In this document: positions 27,679 through 36,418 of the stretch, piece after piece | Position numbering within the stretch: position 1 is the stretch's first letter | Layout of the letters: the number at the start of each line of letters is the position of its first letter | Origin: Nisaea nitritireducens | GTDB taxonomy: Bacteria; Pseudomonadota; Alphaproteobacteria; Thalassobaculales; Thalassobaculaceae | Direction: 5' to 3' | DNA length: 64,000 nucleotides | Assembly (NCBI RefSeq): GCF_014904795.1 | Contig: NZ_JACZFS010000055.1 | Span: forward strand, 1 to 64,000 | Made by a program: the position numbers and the translations under genes | The notes under the pieces: generated by a model | Databases searched by the model: none | What the model was told of the DNA's origin: nothing | Seen by the model: only the letters and a program-made list of their open reading frames with translations

Positions 27679-27902
27679 GGGGCGTTCTCCGGTGAGGTTC
27701 GTCCAAGGGAGCCAGGGCGTGGCTGAACTTGCGACGGGCCTTCTTTCTTGTCAACGCGACCTTACCGGCATGCGGGCGGGTCCGGATTGGCAACAGACTC
27801 TATCTTGGTTCTGGCTTGGCTTTGGCTTGCAGCCAGCCCGGTTTGGAGTACTCTTTCGCTCCCGCCATGCGCTAATCCGCGTCTTCCTTGACTGGAGTCC
27901 TT

Positions 27903-29315
27903 ATGTCCGACACTACCCTCATCTGGAAAACTGCGACCGAAATCCGAGACCTGCTGGCAAAGGATGAGGTTTCACCGCTTGATCTGTTGGACTCTCTCGA
28001 AACACGGATTGCCGAGGTCGAGCCGAAGATCAACGCGTTGCCGACCCTCTGTTTCGAGCGCGCCCGCGACGCGGCCAAGGCTCTGATGGAGAAGCCCAAG
28101 GACGAGCGCGGCACGCTGCTGGGGATGCCGGTCGCGATCAAGGATCTGGAAGAGGTGAAGGGGGTCCGCACAACGTACGGCTCGCCAATCTTCGCGGATC
28201 ATATTCCCGACCACTCCGACCTTGTCGTGCAGACGCTGGAAAAGAATGGCGGTGTCGTTTACGCGAAAGCCAACACACCGGAATTCGGCGCCGGCGGAAA
28301 CACCTTTAACGAAGTGTTGGGTACCACGCTGAACCCGTGGAACCAGAAACGCAGCGTTGCCGGATCTTCCGGTGGGTCCGCTGCGGCACTGGCCTCCGGC
28401 ACAGCCTGGCTGGCTCAGGGCTCGGATACCGGAGGTTCGTTGCGCAATCCGGCCAGTTTCTGTTCCATCGTTGGCCTGCGGCCGAGCCCGGGACGGGTTG
28501 CACGCGGCCCGGACGGTCTGCCGTTCGCAAACCTGCCGGTCGCGGGGCCGATGGCGCGGAACGTGACCGATGTGGCCATGATGCTGGACGCCATGTCGGG
28601 CGAGCATCCGCGGGACCCGATCTCGCTGGCCTCTCCGCTGGAGAGCTTCAGCGATGCGGTCAAGGCTCAGCGACTGCCCAAGCGGGTCGCTTTCTCGCGG
28701 GATCTGGGATGCACGCCGGTGGACCCGGAAGTTGCGAAGATCTGTGAGGAAGCCGCGCTCCGGTTTGAATCCCTCGGCGTGAAAGTCGAGGAAGCGCATC
28801 CGGATTTTCATGACGTCCAGGACATCTTCCAGGCCTTGCGCGCGGAAGGTTTCTACATGACCAAGCGGAAGCTCCTGGAAGAGCATCGCGACAAGCTGAA
28901 GCCGGAAGTAATCTGGAACATCGAGAAGGCGCTGGATTACAGCATCGAGGATTTCACCCGTGTCCAGTTGGCGCGCGGCGCTTATATCCAGCGGGCTGTG
29001 GACTTCTTCGAAACCTACGATCTGCTGCTGTCTCCGGCGACCTGCGTGGCGCCCTATCCGGTTGAGCAGCGCTATGTCGCGGAATGCGACGGGCATACGT
29101 TCGACAATTATGTCGAATGGCTGACCATGGCCTATGCGATCACGCTGACGACGTTCCCGGCCCTGTCGATGCCGGCCGGGTTCACCTCGGAAGGGCTGCC
29201 GGTCGGCCTGCAGGTCGTAGCCGGTCCGCGCGGCGAGGGAGCCTTGCTCTCGGCTTCCGCTTTGCTGGAGACGGTTCTCGGTCAGGCGACAGCGGTGCCG
29301 ATTGACCCAATCTGA
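27903..29315 (+). CDS. amidase (amidase-signature family)
   Basis: 470 residues from the ATG at 27903, seven nt after ggag; an in-frame TTG at 27888 is a poorer start. The Ser-cisSer-Lys triad is complete: Lys in LLGMPVAIKDLEEVKG near residue 78, and the two serines in SVAGSSGGSAAALASG and GSDTGGSLRNPA near residues 156-180. It hydrolyses amide bonds in the cytosol. The sequence resembles AmdS/aryl-acylamidase-type enzymes rather than GatA, as there are no gatB or gatC neighbours. The substrate is not predictable. Confidence 0.92.
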   Translation: MSDTTLIWKTATEIRDLLAKDEVSPLDLLDSLETRIAEVEPKINALPTLCFERARDAAKALMEKPKDERGTLLGMPVAIKDLEEVKGVRTTYGSPIFADHIPDHSDLVVQTLEKNGGVVYAKANTPEFGAGGNTFNEVLGTTLNPWNQKRSVAGSSGGSAAALASGTAWLAQGSDTGGSLRNPASFCSIVGLRPSPGRVARGPDGLPFANLPVAGPMARNVTDVAMMLDAMSGEHPRDPISLASPLESFSDAVKAQRLPKRVAFSRDLGCTPVDPEVAKICEEAALRFESLGVKVEEAHPDFHDVQDIFQALRAEGFYMTKRKLLEEHRDKLKPEVIWNIEKALDYSIEDFTRVQLARGAYIQRAVDFFETYDLLLSPATCVAPYPVEQRYVAECDGHTFDNYVEWLTMAYAITLTTFPALSMPAGFTSEGLPVGLQVVAGPRGEGALLSASALLETVLGQATAVPIDPI

Positions 29316-29390
29316 GGCCACTCCGGGATGGGCTCTATTCGGCGGGAGACGGCTGGAGTAGGATGTGAGGGTCTTCGTTGAACGTGCAGA

Positions 29391-29951
29391 GTGATCGTGA
29401 CGCCGAAGCCCTGGAAATCCTATATCTCGCCACTACCGTCGCCAGGCCGTCAGTTTTGTCTGCACGCTGTCGATGTGCCGGTGGGGCGGTTTGGTGCTCT
29501 GGGGGCGTTTGTCCAGATCTGGCGGGACAAATGGCGTGACGGCAAGCTGCCGTCCTGGTCGGCCTTCGATTTCTATGATTTCGGCGGCTGGCACGGCTGG
29601 ATCCATATCGACGAGACCATCTCGGAAAGTCCTTTCGAAATGCGCTGCCGCCTCTGGGGCTCGGAGCTCGTCGATCGTCTCGGGATAGACGAGACCGGCA
29701 AGTTGCTGAGCCACTCACCGGCCATGGTCGAGCGAAACCTGATCCCTTTCTACCAGGATATTCTCTCGATTCCGGCCATCGGCACCAATTCCGGCTTCGT
29801 CACCAGCTATGATCGGGCATCCGAATGGAGCGTGATCAAACTTCCCTGTCCCGGATATGGCGCCGAGCCGGATGTCATCCTGTCCTGCAGCATGGCGGGT
29901 ACGGCGCTCGTCTTCCAGCCGGAGGATTTACTGGAAGGACGTGCGGACTAG
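29391..29951 (+). CDS. PAS-like domain protein (PAS_5 type), start uncertain
   Basis: 186 residues as read from a GTG at 29391 with no ribosome-binding site. The core runs WRDKWRDGKLPSWSAFDFYD, then CRLWGSELVDRLGIDETGKL, a layout typical of alphaproteobacterial PAS_5 proteins. In those a WR..G.LP start leads to a GTxLVxxxGxDxTG motif. A good ribosome-binding site (gaggg, 6 nt) stands before a TTG at 29378 in another frame, giving MNVQSDRDAEALEILYLATT. This suggests that the true N-terminus is there and a frameshift joins the frames near 29450. Possible ligand sensor; no signalling output domain. Confidence 0.6.
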   Translation: MIVTPKPWKSYISPLPSPGRQFCLHAVDVPVGRFGALGAFVQIWRDKWRDGKLPSWSAFDFYDFGGWHGWIHIDETISESPFEMRCRLWGSELVDRLGIDETGKLLSHSPAMVERNLIPFYQDILSIPAIGTNSGFVTSYDRASEWSVIKLPCPGYGAEPDVILSCSMAGTALVFQPEDLLEGRAD

Positions 29952-29966
29952 GACTGTTCGAGCGGG

Positions 29967-30740
29967 CTAGACAATCTCGACCGAGACCTCTCCGAATTTC
30001 CCGAACCGTGCCTTCACCTGATCTCCCTTGTTGCCGAAATGGACGCTCGTTGTTGTGCCGGTGCTGACGAAGGCTCCGGCGGGCAATGCCACCCGGTCTG
30101 CAAGCCATGCCAGCACACCAAGCGGTCCGCCATCGACGTTGCCGGCATTGCCTGTTGCAACCTGATCGCCATCGACATGCAGCGTGACTTCGGCATTCAT
30201 CAGGGTATCGACATCCCAATCCGTGATGGGCTCTCCGTGTACCCAGCCGTAGGACGAGCCGTTGTCGGCAATCACGAGGGCCGGGCCGGCGCGGGTCCAG
30301 TCCTTGTGACAGGAGGAGACGATCTCGAGCGCCGGCAGGACCGCGTCCACGGCTCCGGCGACGCTTTCGGCCGTGTGCGGTGCGCCTTCCGGTCCGAGCG
30401 GTTTGCCGAGCCGCAGCGCGAATTCCGGCTCCAGCACGATGAAAGGATAGTCGCTGCGCGCGATCCGGGCCGGGCTTGCCATCGCTGTGTCCGATAACAA
30501 CGCGCCATGAAACGGACCGTTCAGACCGAGCAGGTCACGCGCGGACTGATTGGTGCAGCCGACCTTGCGGCCAATAACCTTGCCGCCGCGGCGACGCTCC
30601 ATCCCTTTGAGAACATTGATCTGAACGCTGTAGGCGTCGTCAATATCGGTGTTGCCGCACCAGTGTTCGGTCTGCGCGGGCATCTTTGCGTCCAGCCGGG
30701 CAGCCAGAATGCAGTCCGCCAATTTATCCATATCAATCAT
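29967..30740 (-). CDS. 2-keto-4-pentenoate hydratase-like protein
   Basis: 257 residues starting MIDMDKLADCILAAR at 30740 behind a gggaggaaa site. It is a member of the fumarylacetoacetate-hydrolase/MhpD group: the GRKVGCTNQSARDLLGLNGP segment is near residue 57, and the metal-binding acidic residues are expected in VLEPEFALRLGK near residue 98. The GSSYGWVHGEP and GNKGDQVKARFGKFGEVSVE segments fit the family. It hydrates 2-hydroxypenta-2,4-dienoates in aromatic meta-cleavage pathways or acts on related dienoates. It is divergent from the MaoC-like gene; no other meta-cleavage gene is near. Confidence 0.85.
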   Translation of the reverse strand: MIDMDKLADCILAARLDAKMPAQTEHWCGNTDIDDAYSVQINVLKGMERRRGGKVIGRKVGCTNQSARDLLGLNGPFHGALLSDTAMASPARIARSDYPFIVLEPEFALRLGKPLGPEGAPHTAESVAGAVDAVLPALEIVSSCHKDWTRAGPALVIADNGSSYGWVHGEPITDWDVDTLMNAEVTLHVDGDQVATGNAGNVDGGPLGVLAWLADRVALPAGAFVSTGTTTSVHFGNKGDQVKARFGKFGEVSVEIV

Positions 30741-30847
30741 GTGGTTGGTTTCCTCCCGTTTCTTGCGCCTATCTAAGCAGTTGAGGGGGGCGTGCTCCAT
30801 GGATATATTCCTTTGCTGCAGTGCAAAAAAATATGTCGGGAGGTCTA

Positions 30848-31303
30848 ATGTCACCTGTTGTTTCTCACGCTCCGGAGAAGATCGGACGCTACTTTCTGGA
30901 AGATCTGGAGATCGGTATGCGCGCCGAGTTCGAGCGCCAGGTGACCGAACCGATGGGCGAGGAATTCGCGGAAGTTACGGGAGACCGGAACCCGCTCCAT
31001 TTCGACAAGGAGTATGCGCGCGGCACCATTTTCAAGGACCGCATTGCGCACGGGATGATTTCGGCCGGGTTCTTCTCCACGCTGTTTGGCGTTGTGATGC
31101 CGGGGCAAGGCAGCATTTACCTGAAGCAGAATTTGAAATTCACGGCCCCCGTCCGCTATGGCGATGTGGTGAAGGCCGTCATCGAGGTGGTGAAGATCGA
31201 GCCCGAGAAAAGCCGGGTTCTGTTCGCTACGCGTTGCTCGGTGGATGAGCAGTTGGTGATCGACGGGGATGCTCTGATCATGGTACCCAGCCGTCCTCTC
31301 TAG
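30848..31303 (+). CDS. MaoC family (R)-specific enoyl-CoA hydratase-like protein
   Basis: 151 residues from the ATG at 30848, which follows gggagg; a GTG at 30821 in frame lacks a site. The hotdog-fold hydratase motif is FAEVTGDRNPLHFDKEYARG near residue 40, with Asp45 and His50 as the catalytic pair, followed by RIAHGMISAGFFSTLFG. It probably hydrates trans-2-enoyl-CoA for PHA synthesis or beta-oxidation. It ends 12 bp before ribF on the same strand, though a functional link with ribF is not implied. Confidence 0.92.
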   Translation: MSPVVSHAPEKIGRYFLEDLEIGMRAEFERQVTEPMGEEFAEVTGDRNPLHFDKEYARGTIFKDRIAHGMISAGFFSTLFGVVMPGQGSIYLKQNLKFTAPVRYGDVVKAVIEVVKIEPEKSRVLFATRCSVDEQLVIDGDALIMVPSRPL

Positions 31304-31315
31304 GATGGCGGGATC

Positions 31316-32248
31316 ATGCGGATCATACGTAGCCTTGCGGACGTAACCACCGATGACCGCGGCGCAATAGCGGCGGTCGGCAATTTCGACGGTGTCCATC
31401 TCGGGCACAAGGCGGTCATCGGACAGGCCCAGCACGCGGCGCAACTCGCCGGTGCACCTGCGGCCGTCCTGACCTTCGAGCCCCATCCCCGCATGCTGTT
31501 CCAGCCGGACGCTCCGGCTTTCCGGCTGACCTCCGCTGCGGCGCGCGCGGAAGCCATTGCCGCGCTCGGAACCAACATCCTGTTCGAGCTGGGCTTCGAT
31601 GCGGAGTTTTCCCAGGTTTCAGCCGAAGATTTCATCACCGGTATTCTGCACCGCGGCCTCGGGTTGCGGCATGTGGTGATCGGCCATGATTTTTTCTTCG
31701 GTCATCGCCGCCGCGGCACACCCGAGATGTTGCAGGAATACGGTATCCGGCTCGGCTTCGGGGTCAGCATTATCGACCCGGTGACGGAACAGGACGGAGC
31801 GGTCTATTCCTCCAGCCGGATCCGGCAATGCCTGAAAGAAGGCGATCCGCGCGGAGCGGCAGCCCTGCTTGGCCGGCCGTGGGAAGTGATGGCGACCGTG
31901 ATCCAGGGTGACCAGCGCGGCCGCACGATCGGGTTTCCGACGGCTAACCTGCAGCTTGAAGACATCATGCACCCGGCGCATGGCGTCTACGCGGTTCGCG
32001 CACACGACGAGGACAGTGATATCTGGTGGTCCGGGGTGGCGAATTTCGGACGTCGGCCGACCGTGAATGATCGGGGCCCGTTGCTGGAAGTGAACCTGTT
32101 CGACGTCTCGCCCGATCTCTATGGGCGAAAACTCCGCGTGCAATTCATTGACTTTATCCGCCCGGAAATGAAATTTAGCGGCCTTGACGAGCTGAAGGCG
32201 CAGATCGCGCGCGACGCAGATGCCGCGCGCCAGACACTGTCCGAATAA
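31316..32248 (+). CDS. ribF: bifunctional riboflavin kinase / FMN adenylyltransferase
   Basis: 310 residues, standard. The N-terminal adenylyltransferase half has VGNFDGVHLGHKAVIGQAQH (the HIGH-like nucleotide-binding motif) near residue 21 and SSSRIRQCLKEGD near residue 161. The C-terminal flavokinase half has GDQRGRTIGFPTANLQLED near residue 196, including the PTAN motif, and GRRPTVNDRGPLLEVNLFD near residue 241. It makes FMN and FAD from riboflavin and ATP. The order ribF-ileS-lspA is widely conserved in Proteobacteria, which supports both identity and co-transcription. Confidence 0.97.
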   Translation: MRIIRSLADVTTDDRGAIAAVGNFDGVHLGHKAVIGQAQHAAQLAGAPAAVLTFEPHPRMLFQPDAPAFRLTSAAARAEAIAALGTNILFELGFDAEFSQVSAEDFITGILHRGLGLRHVVIGHDFFFGHRRRGTPEMLQEYGIRLGFGVSIIDPVTEQDGAVYSSSRIRQCLKEGDPRGAAALLGRPWEVMATVIQGDQRGRTIGFPTANLQLEDIMHPAHGVYAVRAHDEDSDIWWSGVANFGRRPTVNDRGPLLEVNLFDVSPDLYGRKLRVQFIDFIRPEMKFSGLDELKAQIARDADAARQTLSE

Positions 32249-32289
32249 AAGGCGCGGGCCTTAAGAGTGCCCGCCAAGAGAGAAAACCG

Positions 32290-35097
32290 ATGAGCGTGGA
32301 CTATAAGACGACCGTCTTTCTGCCGAAGACCGACTTCCCGATGCGCGGCAACCTGCCGACCCGTGAGCCGGAGATTCTGGCGCACTGGGAAGAGATCGGC
32401 CTCCGGAAGAAGCTGCGCGAGAGCCGCGCCGGCGCCGAGAAGTTCATCCTGCATGACGGCCCGCCCTACGCGAACGGCAACCTGCATATGGGCCATGCGC
32501 TCAACAAGGTGCTGAAGGACGTCATCAACCGCTCGCAGCAGATGCTCGGCAAGGACGCGAACTACGTGCCCGGCTGGGACTGTCACGGTCTGCCGATCGA
32601 GTGGAAGATCGAGGAACAGTACCGGGAGAAGGGTCTCGACAAGGACACTGTCCCGGTCATCGAGTTCCGCCGCGAATGCCGCGAGTTCGCCCAGAAATGG
32701 GTCGATATCCAGACCGAGGAATTCAAGCGGCTCGGCGTCTCCGGCGACTGGGAACAGCCATACCTGACGATGACCTTCCCGGCGGAAGCGCAGATCGCCC
32801 GCGAGATCGGCAAGTTCATCATGAATGGCGGGCTCTACAAGGGCGCCAAGCCGGTCATGTGGTCGGTGGTCGAGAAGACCGCTCTGGCCGACGCCGAGGT
32901 CGAGTATCACGATCACAAGTCGGTCACGATCCATGTCCGGTTCCCGGTAGTGGAAGCGAAGCATCCGGCCGTCGAAGGGGCCGCGGTGGTGATCTGGACC
33001 ACCACTCCCTGGACCATGCCGGGCAACCGCGCCGTCGCGGCCGGTGAAGAGTTCGAGTATGTGGTCATCGAGGTTGGTGAGGTCAGCGAAAACAGCCTCG
33101 CCAAGCCGGGCGAAAAGCTTGTCGTCGGGGTGGATCTGCTCGACCAGGTCAAGCAGGCCGCAAAGATCGAAAGCGCCACCGAACTGGCCCGCGTGACCGG
33201 TGCCGATATCGCCGGTTCCGTTCTCGCCCACCCGCTGCGCGGGCAGGGCTATGATTACGACGTGCCGCTGCTGCTGGCCGATTTCGTCACGACCGATGCC
33301 GGTACCGGCTTTGTCCATATCGCGCCGGGCCACGGCGCGGATGACTTTGTGCTCGGTAACGAGAACGGCCTCGAGATCCCGCAGACGGTGGCGGACGACG
33401 GTTATTTCTACGATCACGTTCCCATCTTCGCCGGTATGCATGTGCTGGAAGATAACCTGAAGATCTCCGCCATCCTGCGCGATGCGGGCGGCCTTCTGGC
33501 CCGGGGCAGCATCACCCACTCCTATCCGCATTCCTGGCGCTCCAAGGCGCCGCTGATCTTCCGCAACACGCCGCAATGGTTCATCTCCATGGAGACGAAC
33601 GAGCTGCGTGAGACCGCGCTGAAGGCGATCGACGAGACCCGCTTCGTGCCGCAGGCCGGGCAGACCCGACTGCGCTCGATGATCGAGCAGCGGCCGGACT
33701 GGTGCATCAGCCGTCAGCGTACCTGGGGCGTGCCGATCCCGGTTTTCGTCGAGAAGAAGACCGGTGAAATGCTGCGTGATCAGGCGGTGATCGACCGGAT
33801 CGGGGCTATTTTCGAAGAAGAGGGCTCCGACGCCTGGTTCACCAGCGAGCCGTCCCGGTTCCTCGGCAACGATTACAACGCGGACGATTACGAGCAGAAC
33901 AAGGATATCGTCGAGGTCTGGTTCGAAAGCGGGTCGACCCACTCTTTCGTGCTGGAGCAGCGCCCGGACCTGCAATGGCCGGCGGATCTCTATCTCGAAG
34001 GCTCCGATCAGCATCGCGGCTGGTTCCATTCCTCGCTGCTGGAAAGCTGCGGGACTCGGGGACGCGCGCCGTATAATGCCGTGCTGACGCACGGCTTCGT
34101 GCTGGACGAGAACGGCCGCAAGATGTCCAAGTCTCTTGGCAACATCACCGCGCCGCAAGATGTCATCGGCCAGAGCGGCGCCGACATCCTGCGTCTCTGG
34201 GTGGTGAATTCGGACTATTCCGAGGATCTGCGCGTCGGCAAGGAAATCCTGAAGCATCAGGCCGACCAGTATCGCCGCCTGCGTAACACGCTGCGCTATC
34301 TGCTTGGCAATCTCGACGGCTTTACCGAAGCCGAACGGCTGCCGGTTGACGAGATGCCGGAACTGGAGCGCTGGGTGCTGCACCGGCTCTGGGAGCTGGA
34401 TGCCATGATCCGGGAAAAGGTCGAGGCATTCGATTTCCACGCGCTGTTCACCCAGCTGCACAATTTCTGTGCCGTGGATCTGTCGGCTTTCTATTTCGAT
34501 ATCCGCAAGGACAGCTTCTATTGCGACCGGCCGGACTCGGTCCGCCGCCGGGCCGCGCGCACGGTGCTGGATGAGGTCTTCAACCGGCTGACCGCCTGGC
34601 TCGCGCCGGTGCTTTGCTTCACCGCAGAAGAAGCCTGGACAACACGCGGGATGGGGGCGGAGGAATCCGTGCATCTGCGGACCTTCCCGGAAACGCCGGA
34701 AAGCTGGCGCGACGATGCGGTTGCGGCACGCTGGGCCGAAATCCGGAATGTCCGCCGCGTCGTCACCGGCGCGCTGGAACTGGAGCGCAACGCGAAGCGG
34801 ATCGGCTCCTCCCTGCAGGCAGCCCCGGATGTCCATGTCAGCGAAGCCGCCTTGAAGGCGTTCGACGGTCTGGATGCAGCCGAGATCTTCATTACCTCGG
34901 GTGCCGAGTTGATTGCCGGTGAAGGTCCGGAAGAAGCTTTCCGTCTCGAAGACGTGGAGGGCATTGCGGTGGTTCCGGCCCTTGCCGATGGCGGCAAGTG
35001 CGAGCGCTGCTGGAAAGTCCTGCCCGAGGTTGTCGAGCCGCCGGTCTGCAAACGCTGTGCGGACGCGGTCAGCACCCTCGAGACTGCGGCCGAGTAA
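32290..35097 (+). CDS. ileS: isoleucine--tRNA ligase
   Basis: 935 residues. The HIGH motif is PYANGNLHMGHALNKVL near residue 58. The editing domain includes TTPWTMPGNRAVAAG near residue 237, and the KMSKS loop is ENGRKMSKSLGNITAP near residue 610. The C-terminal zinc-finger residues are present as CERCWKVLPEVVEPPVCKRC, where two CxxC pairs bind zinc. This is the bacterial type-I-like enzyme. It charges tRNA-Ile. lspA follows after four bases, so translation is probably coupled. The opposite strand holds a 905-residue open frame that I judge to be a by-product of codon bias. Confidence 0.98.
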   Translation: MSVDYKTTVFLPKTDFPMRGNLPTREPEILAHWEEIGLRKKLRESRAGAEKFILHDGPPYANGNLHMGHALNKVLKDVINRSQQMLGKDANYVPGWDCHGLPIEWKIEEQYREKGLDKDTVPVIEFRRECREFAQKWVDIQTEEFKRLGVSGDWEQPYLTMTFPAEAQIAREIGKFIMNGGLYKGAKPVMWSVVEKTALADAEVEYHDHKSVTIHVRFPVVEAKHPAVEGAAVVIWTTTPWTMPGNRAVAAGEEFEYVVIEVGEVSENSLAKPGEKLVVGVDLLDQVKQAAKIESATELARVTGADIAGSVLAHPLRGQGYDYDVPLLLADFVTTDAGTGFVHIAPGHGADDFVLGNENGLEIPQTVADDGYFYDHVPIFAGMHVLEDNLKISAILRDAGGLLARGSITHSYPHSWRSKAPLIFRNTPQWFISMETNELRETALKAIDETRFVPQAGQTRLRSMIEQRPDWCISRQRTWGVPIPVFVEKKTGEMLRDQAVIDRIGAIFEEEGSDAWFTSEPSRFLGNDYNADDYEQNKDIVEVWFESGSTHSFVLEQRPDLQWPADLYLEGSDQHRGWFHSSLLESCGTRGRAPYNAVLTHGFVLDENGRKMSKSLGNITAPQDVIGQSGADILRLWVVNSDYSEDLRVGKEILKHQADQYRRLRNTLRYLLGNLDGFTEAERLPVDEMPELERWVLHRLWELDAMIREKVEAFDFHALFTQLHNFCAVDLSAFYFDIRKDSFYCDRPDSVRRRAARTVLDEVFNRLTAWLAPVLCFTAEEAWTTRGMGAEESVHLRTFPETPESWRDDAVAARWAEIRNVRRVVTGALELERNAKRIGSSLQAAPDVHVSEAALKAFDGLDAAEIFITSGAELIAGEGPEEAFRLEDVEGIAVVPALADGGKCERCWKVLPEVVEPPVCKRCADAVSTLETAAE

Positions 35098-35101
35098 TCA
35101 G

Positions 35102-35620
35102 GTGCCGGGTAGTCTGAAACGCAACCTCACCGTCGGCGGCTTGTTGGCCCTTATCGTCGTGCTCGCCGATCAGGTGACCAAGGAGTGGGCGCTGGCGACC
35201 CTGTTTCGTGACGGGGCCGTCGTCGAGGTGACGCCATTCTTTAATCTGGTCGCGGTATGGAACCGGGGGGTCAGCTTCGGCCTCTTGGCGAGCGACGACC
35301 CGATGACGCCATTCTATCTGTCCGGTTTCGCGGTCGCCGTGGTGATCGGGCTTCTGGTCTGGTTGGCGCGGGCTCCAAGCCAGTTGCTGCGGATCTCGCT
35401 CGGCCTGATCATCGGCGGGGCGATCGGGAACGTGATCGACCGGTTGCGCTATAATGCGGTCGTCGATTTCATCGACTGGCATGCGTTCGGGTACCATTGG
35501 CCAGCTTTTAATCTTGCCGATAGCGCGATATCGGTTGGCGTAGTATTTCTGTTGTTTGATAGCTTTCTTGGTGACTCGCATCGCTCCGATCCCCAGATGA
35601 CAGGGAAAGACGGAGAATGA
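35102..35620 (+). CDS. lspA: lipoprotein signal peptidase (signal peptidase II)
   Basis: 172 residues from a GTG at 35102, four bases after the ileS stop; the open frame extends further up inside ileS but is not coding there. Four transmembrane helices are present: LTVGGLLALIVVLADQVTKE, then FYLSGFAVAVVIGLLVWLAR, then LLRISLGLIIGGAIGNVIDR, then the C-terminal helix. The two catalytic aspartates lie in NVIDRLRYNAVVDFIDW and FNLADSAISVGV. The enzyme cleaves prolipoproteins at the lipobox Cys in the inner membrane. The next gene encodes a lipoprotein. Confidence 0.96.
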   Translation: MPGSLKRNLTVGGLLALIVVLADQVTKEWALATLFRDGAVVEVTPFFNLVAVWNRGVSFGLLASDDPMTPFYLSGFAVAVVIGLLVWLARAPSQLLRISLGLIIGGAIGNVIDRLRYNAVVDFIDWHAFGYHWPAFNLADSAISVGVVFLLFDSFLGDSHRSDPQMTGKDGE

Positions 35621-35651
35621 ACGGGACAGCCATCGACCGGAGTAGCATGGA

Positions 35652-36242
35652 ATGATCAGGGTCAGTCGTACTGTCGGCTTCGCCCTCTGCGCCGCAGTAA
35701 TCGGCCTGCAGGGGTGTAGCGATATTCAGAAAGCGATCGGCAACACCAAACAGGCACCGGATGAATTCGCGGTGGTCGCGCGCCCGCCGCTCAGCGTGCC
35801 GCCGAACTTTGCCCTGCGCCCGCCGACCCCGGGGGAGCCGCGGCCGCAAGAACGTGACGTGACGAAGAGTGCCGAGCGGCTGGTGCTGGGAAGCGGCAAC
35901 CAGAGCACGGTTTCCGGCACTGCAGGAACGGTTCCGTCGTCGGCGCCGAGCGCGGCTGTTTCCCGGCAAACGCCAGGCGAGTCGAAGATGCGGCAATTGC
36001 TGAATACGGCCAGTGCCGAGCCGGGTATCCGTCAAACGGTCAATCAGGAGACCGGCTCTTTCGTCTACGAAGAGGAATACCTGATCGACAATCTGCTCTT
36101 CTGGCGTGAGAAGGCGCCGCGCGGCGTTGTTGTCGACGCACAGGCCGAGCAGAAGCGGTTGCAGGAAAATGCAGCACTCGGCAACGAGCCGACAGCCGGC
36201 GATACGCCGATCATCCAGCGCAAACGGAAGGGCCTGTTCTAG
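35652..36242 (+). CDS. DUF3035/BamF-like outer-membrane lipoprotein
   Basis: 196 residues. The lipobox LQGC puts the acylated Cys at residue 22 after a signal helix (TVGFALCAAVIGLQGC). The diagnostic segment APDEFAVVARPPLSVPPNFA, followed by LRPPTPGEPRPQE, matches the alphaproteobacterial family named DUF3035, members of which have been described as BAM-complex subunit BamF. The C-terminal half is low-complexity and Arg/Glu-rich. It is probably an outer-membrane-assembly accessory facing the periplasm. It lies directly after lspA, the peptidase needed for its maturation, and ends at a terminator. Confidence 0.82.
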   Translation: MIRVSRTVGFALCAAVIGLQGCSDIQKAIGNTKQAPDEFAVVARPPLSVPPNFALRPPTPGEPRPQERDVTKSAERLVLGSGNQSTVSGTAGTVPSSAPSAAVSRQTPGESKMRQLLNTASAEPGIRQTVNQETGSFVYEEEYLIDNLLFWREKAPRGVVVDAQAEQKRLQENAALGNEPTAGDTPIIQRKRKGLF

Positions 36243-36272
36243 GCGGGTCGGCCGGCAGATCGACGAAGATTG

Positions 36273-36308
36273 AAAGGCGCGGTGTTCTGAACCGCGCCTT
36301 TTTGTTTT
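36273..36308 (+). terminator. rho-independent terminator after the DUF3035 gene
   Basis: A stem aaaggcgcggt/accgcgccttt with a seven-base loop (gttctga) followed by tttttgtttt. It closes the ribF-ileS-lspA-DUF3035 block, 30 bp after the stop codon and before the M16 peptidase promoter region. Confidence 0.9.
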
Positions 36309-36418
36309 GACGAATAATGGCGATCCGGCGCGGCCGCCTTGTTCCTGCCGTAAACTTTTCCATATCTCGTATTGCCGGAATTCAGGGACAGGCCGTCACC
36401 CGAGGCAGGAGACTGACA

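Noticed and set aside
32119-34836. A 905-residue open frame on the minus strand opposite ileS
   Set aside because: It is wholly antisense to a clear isoleucyl-tRNA synthetase. High GC content with strong third-position bias removes stop codons from the opposite frame; its translation has no recognisable motifs.
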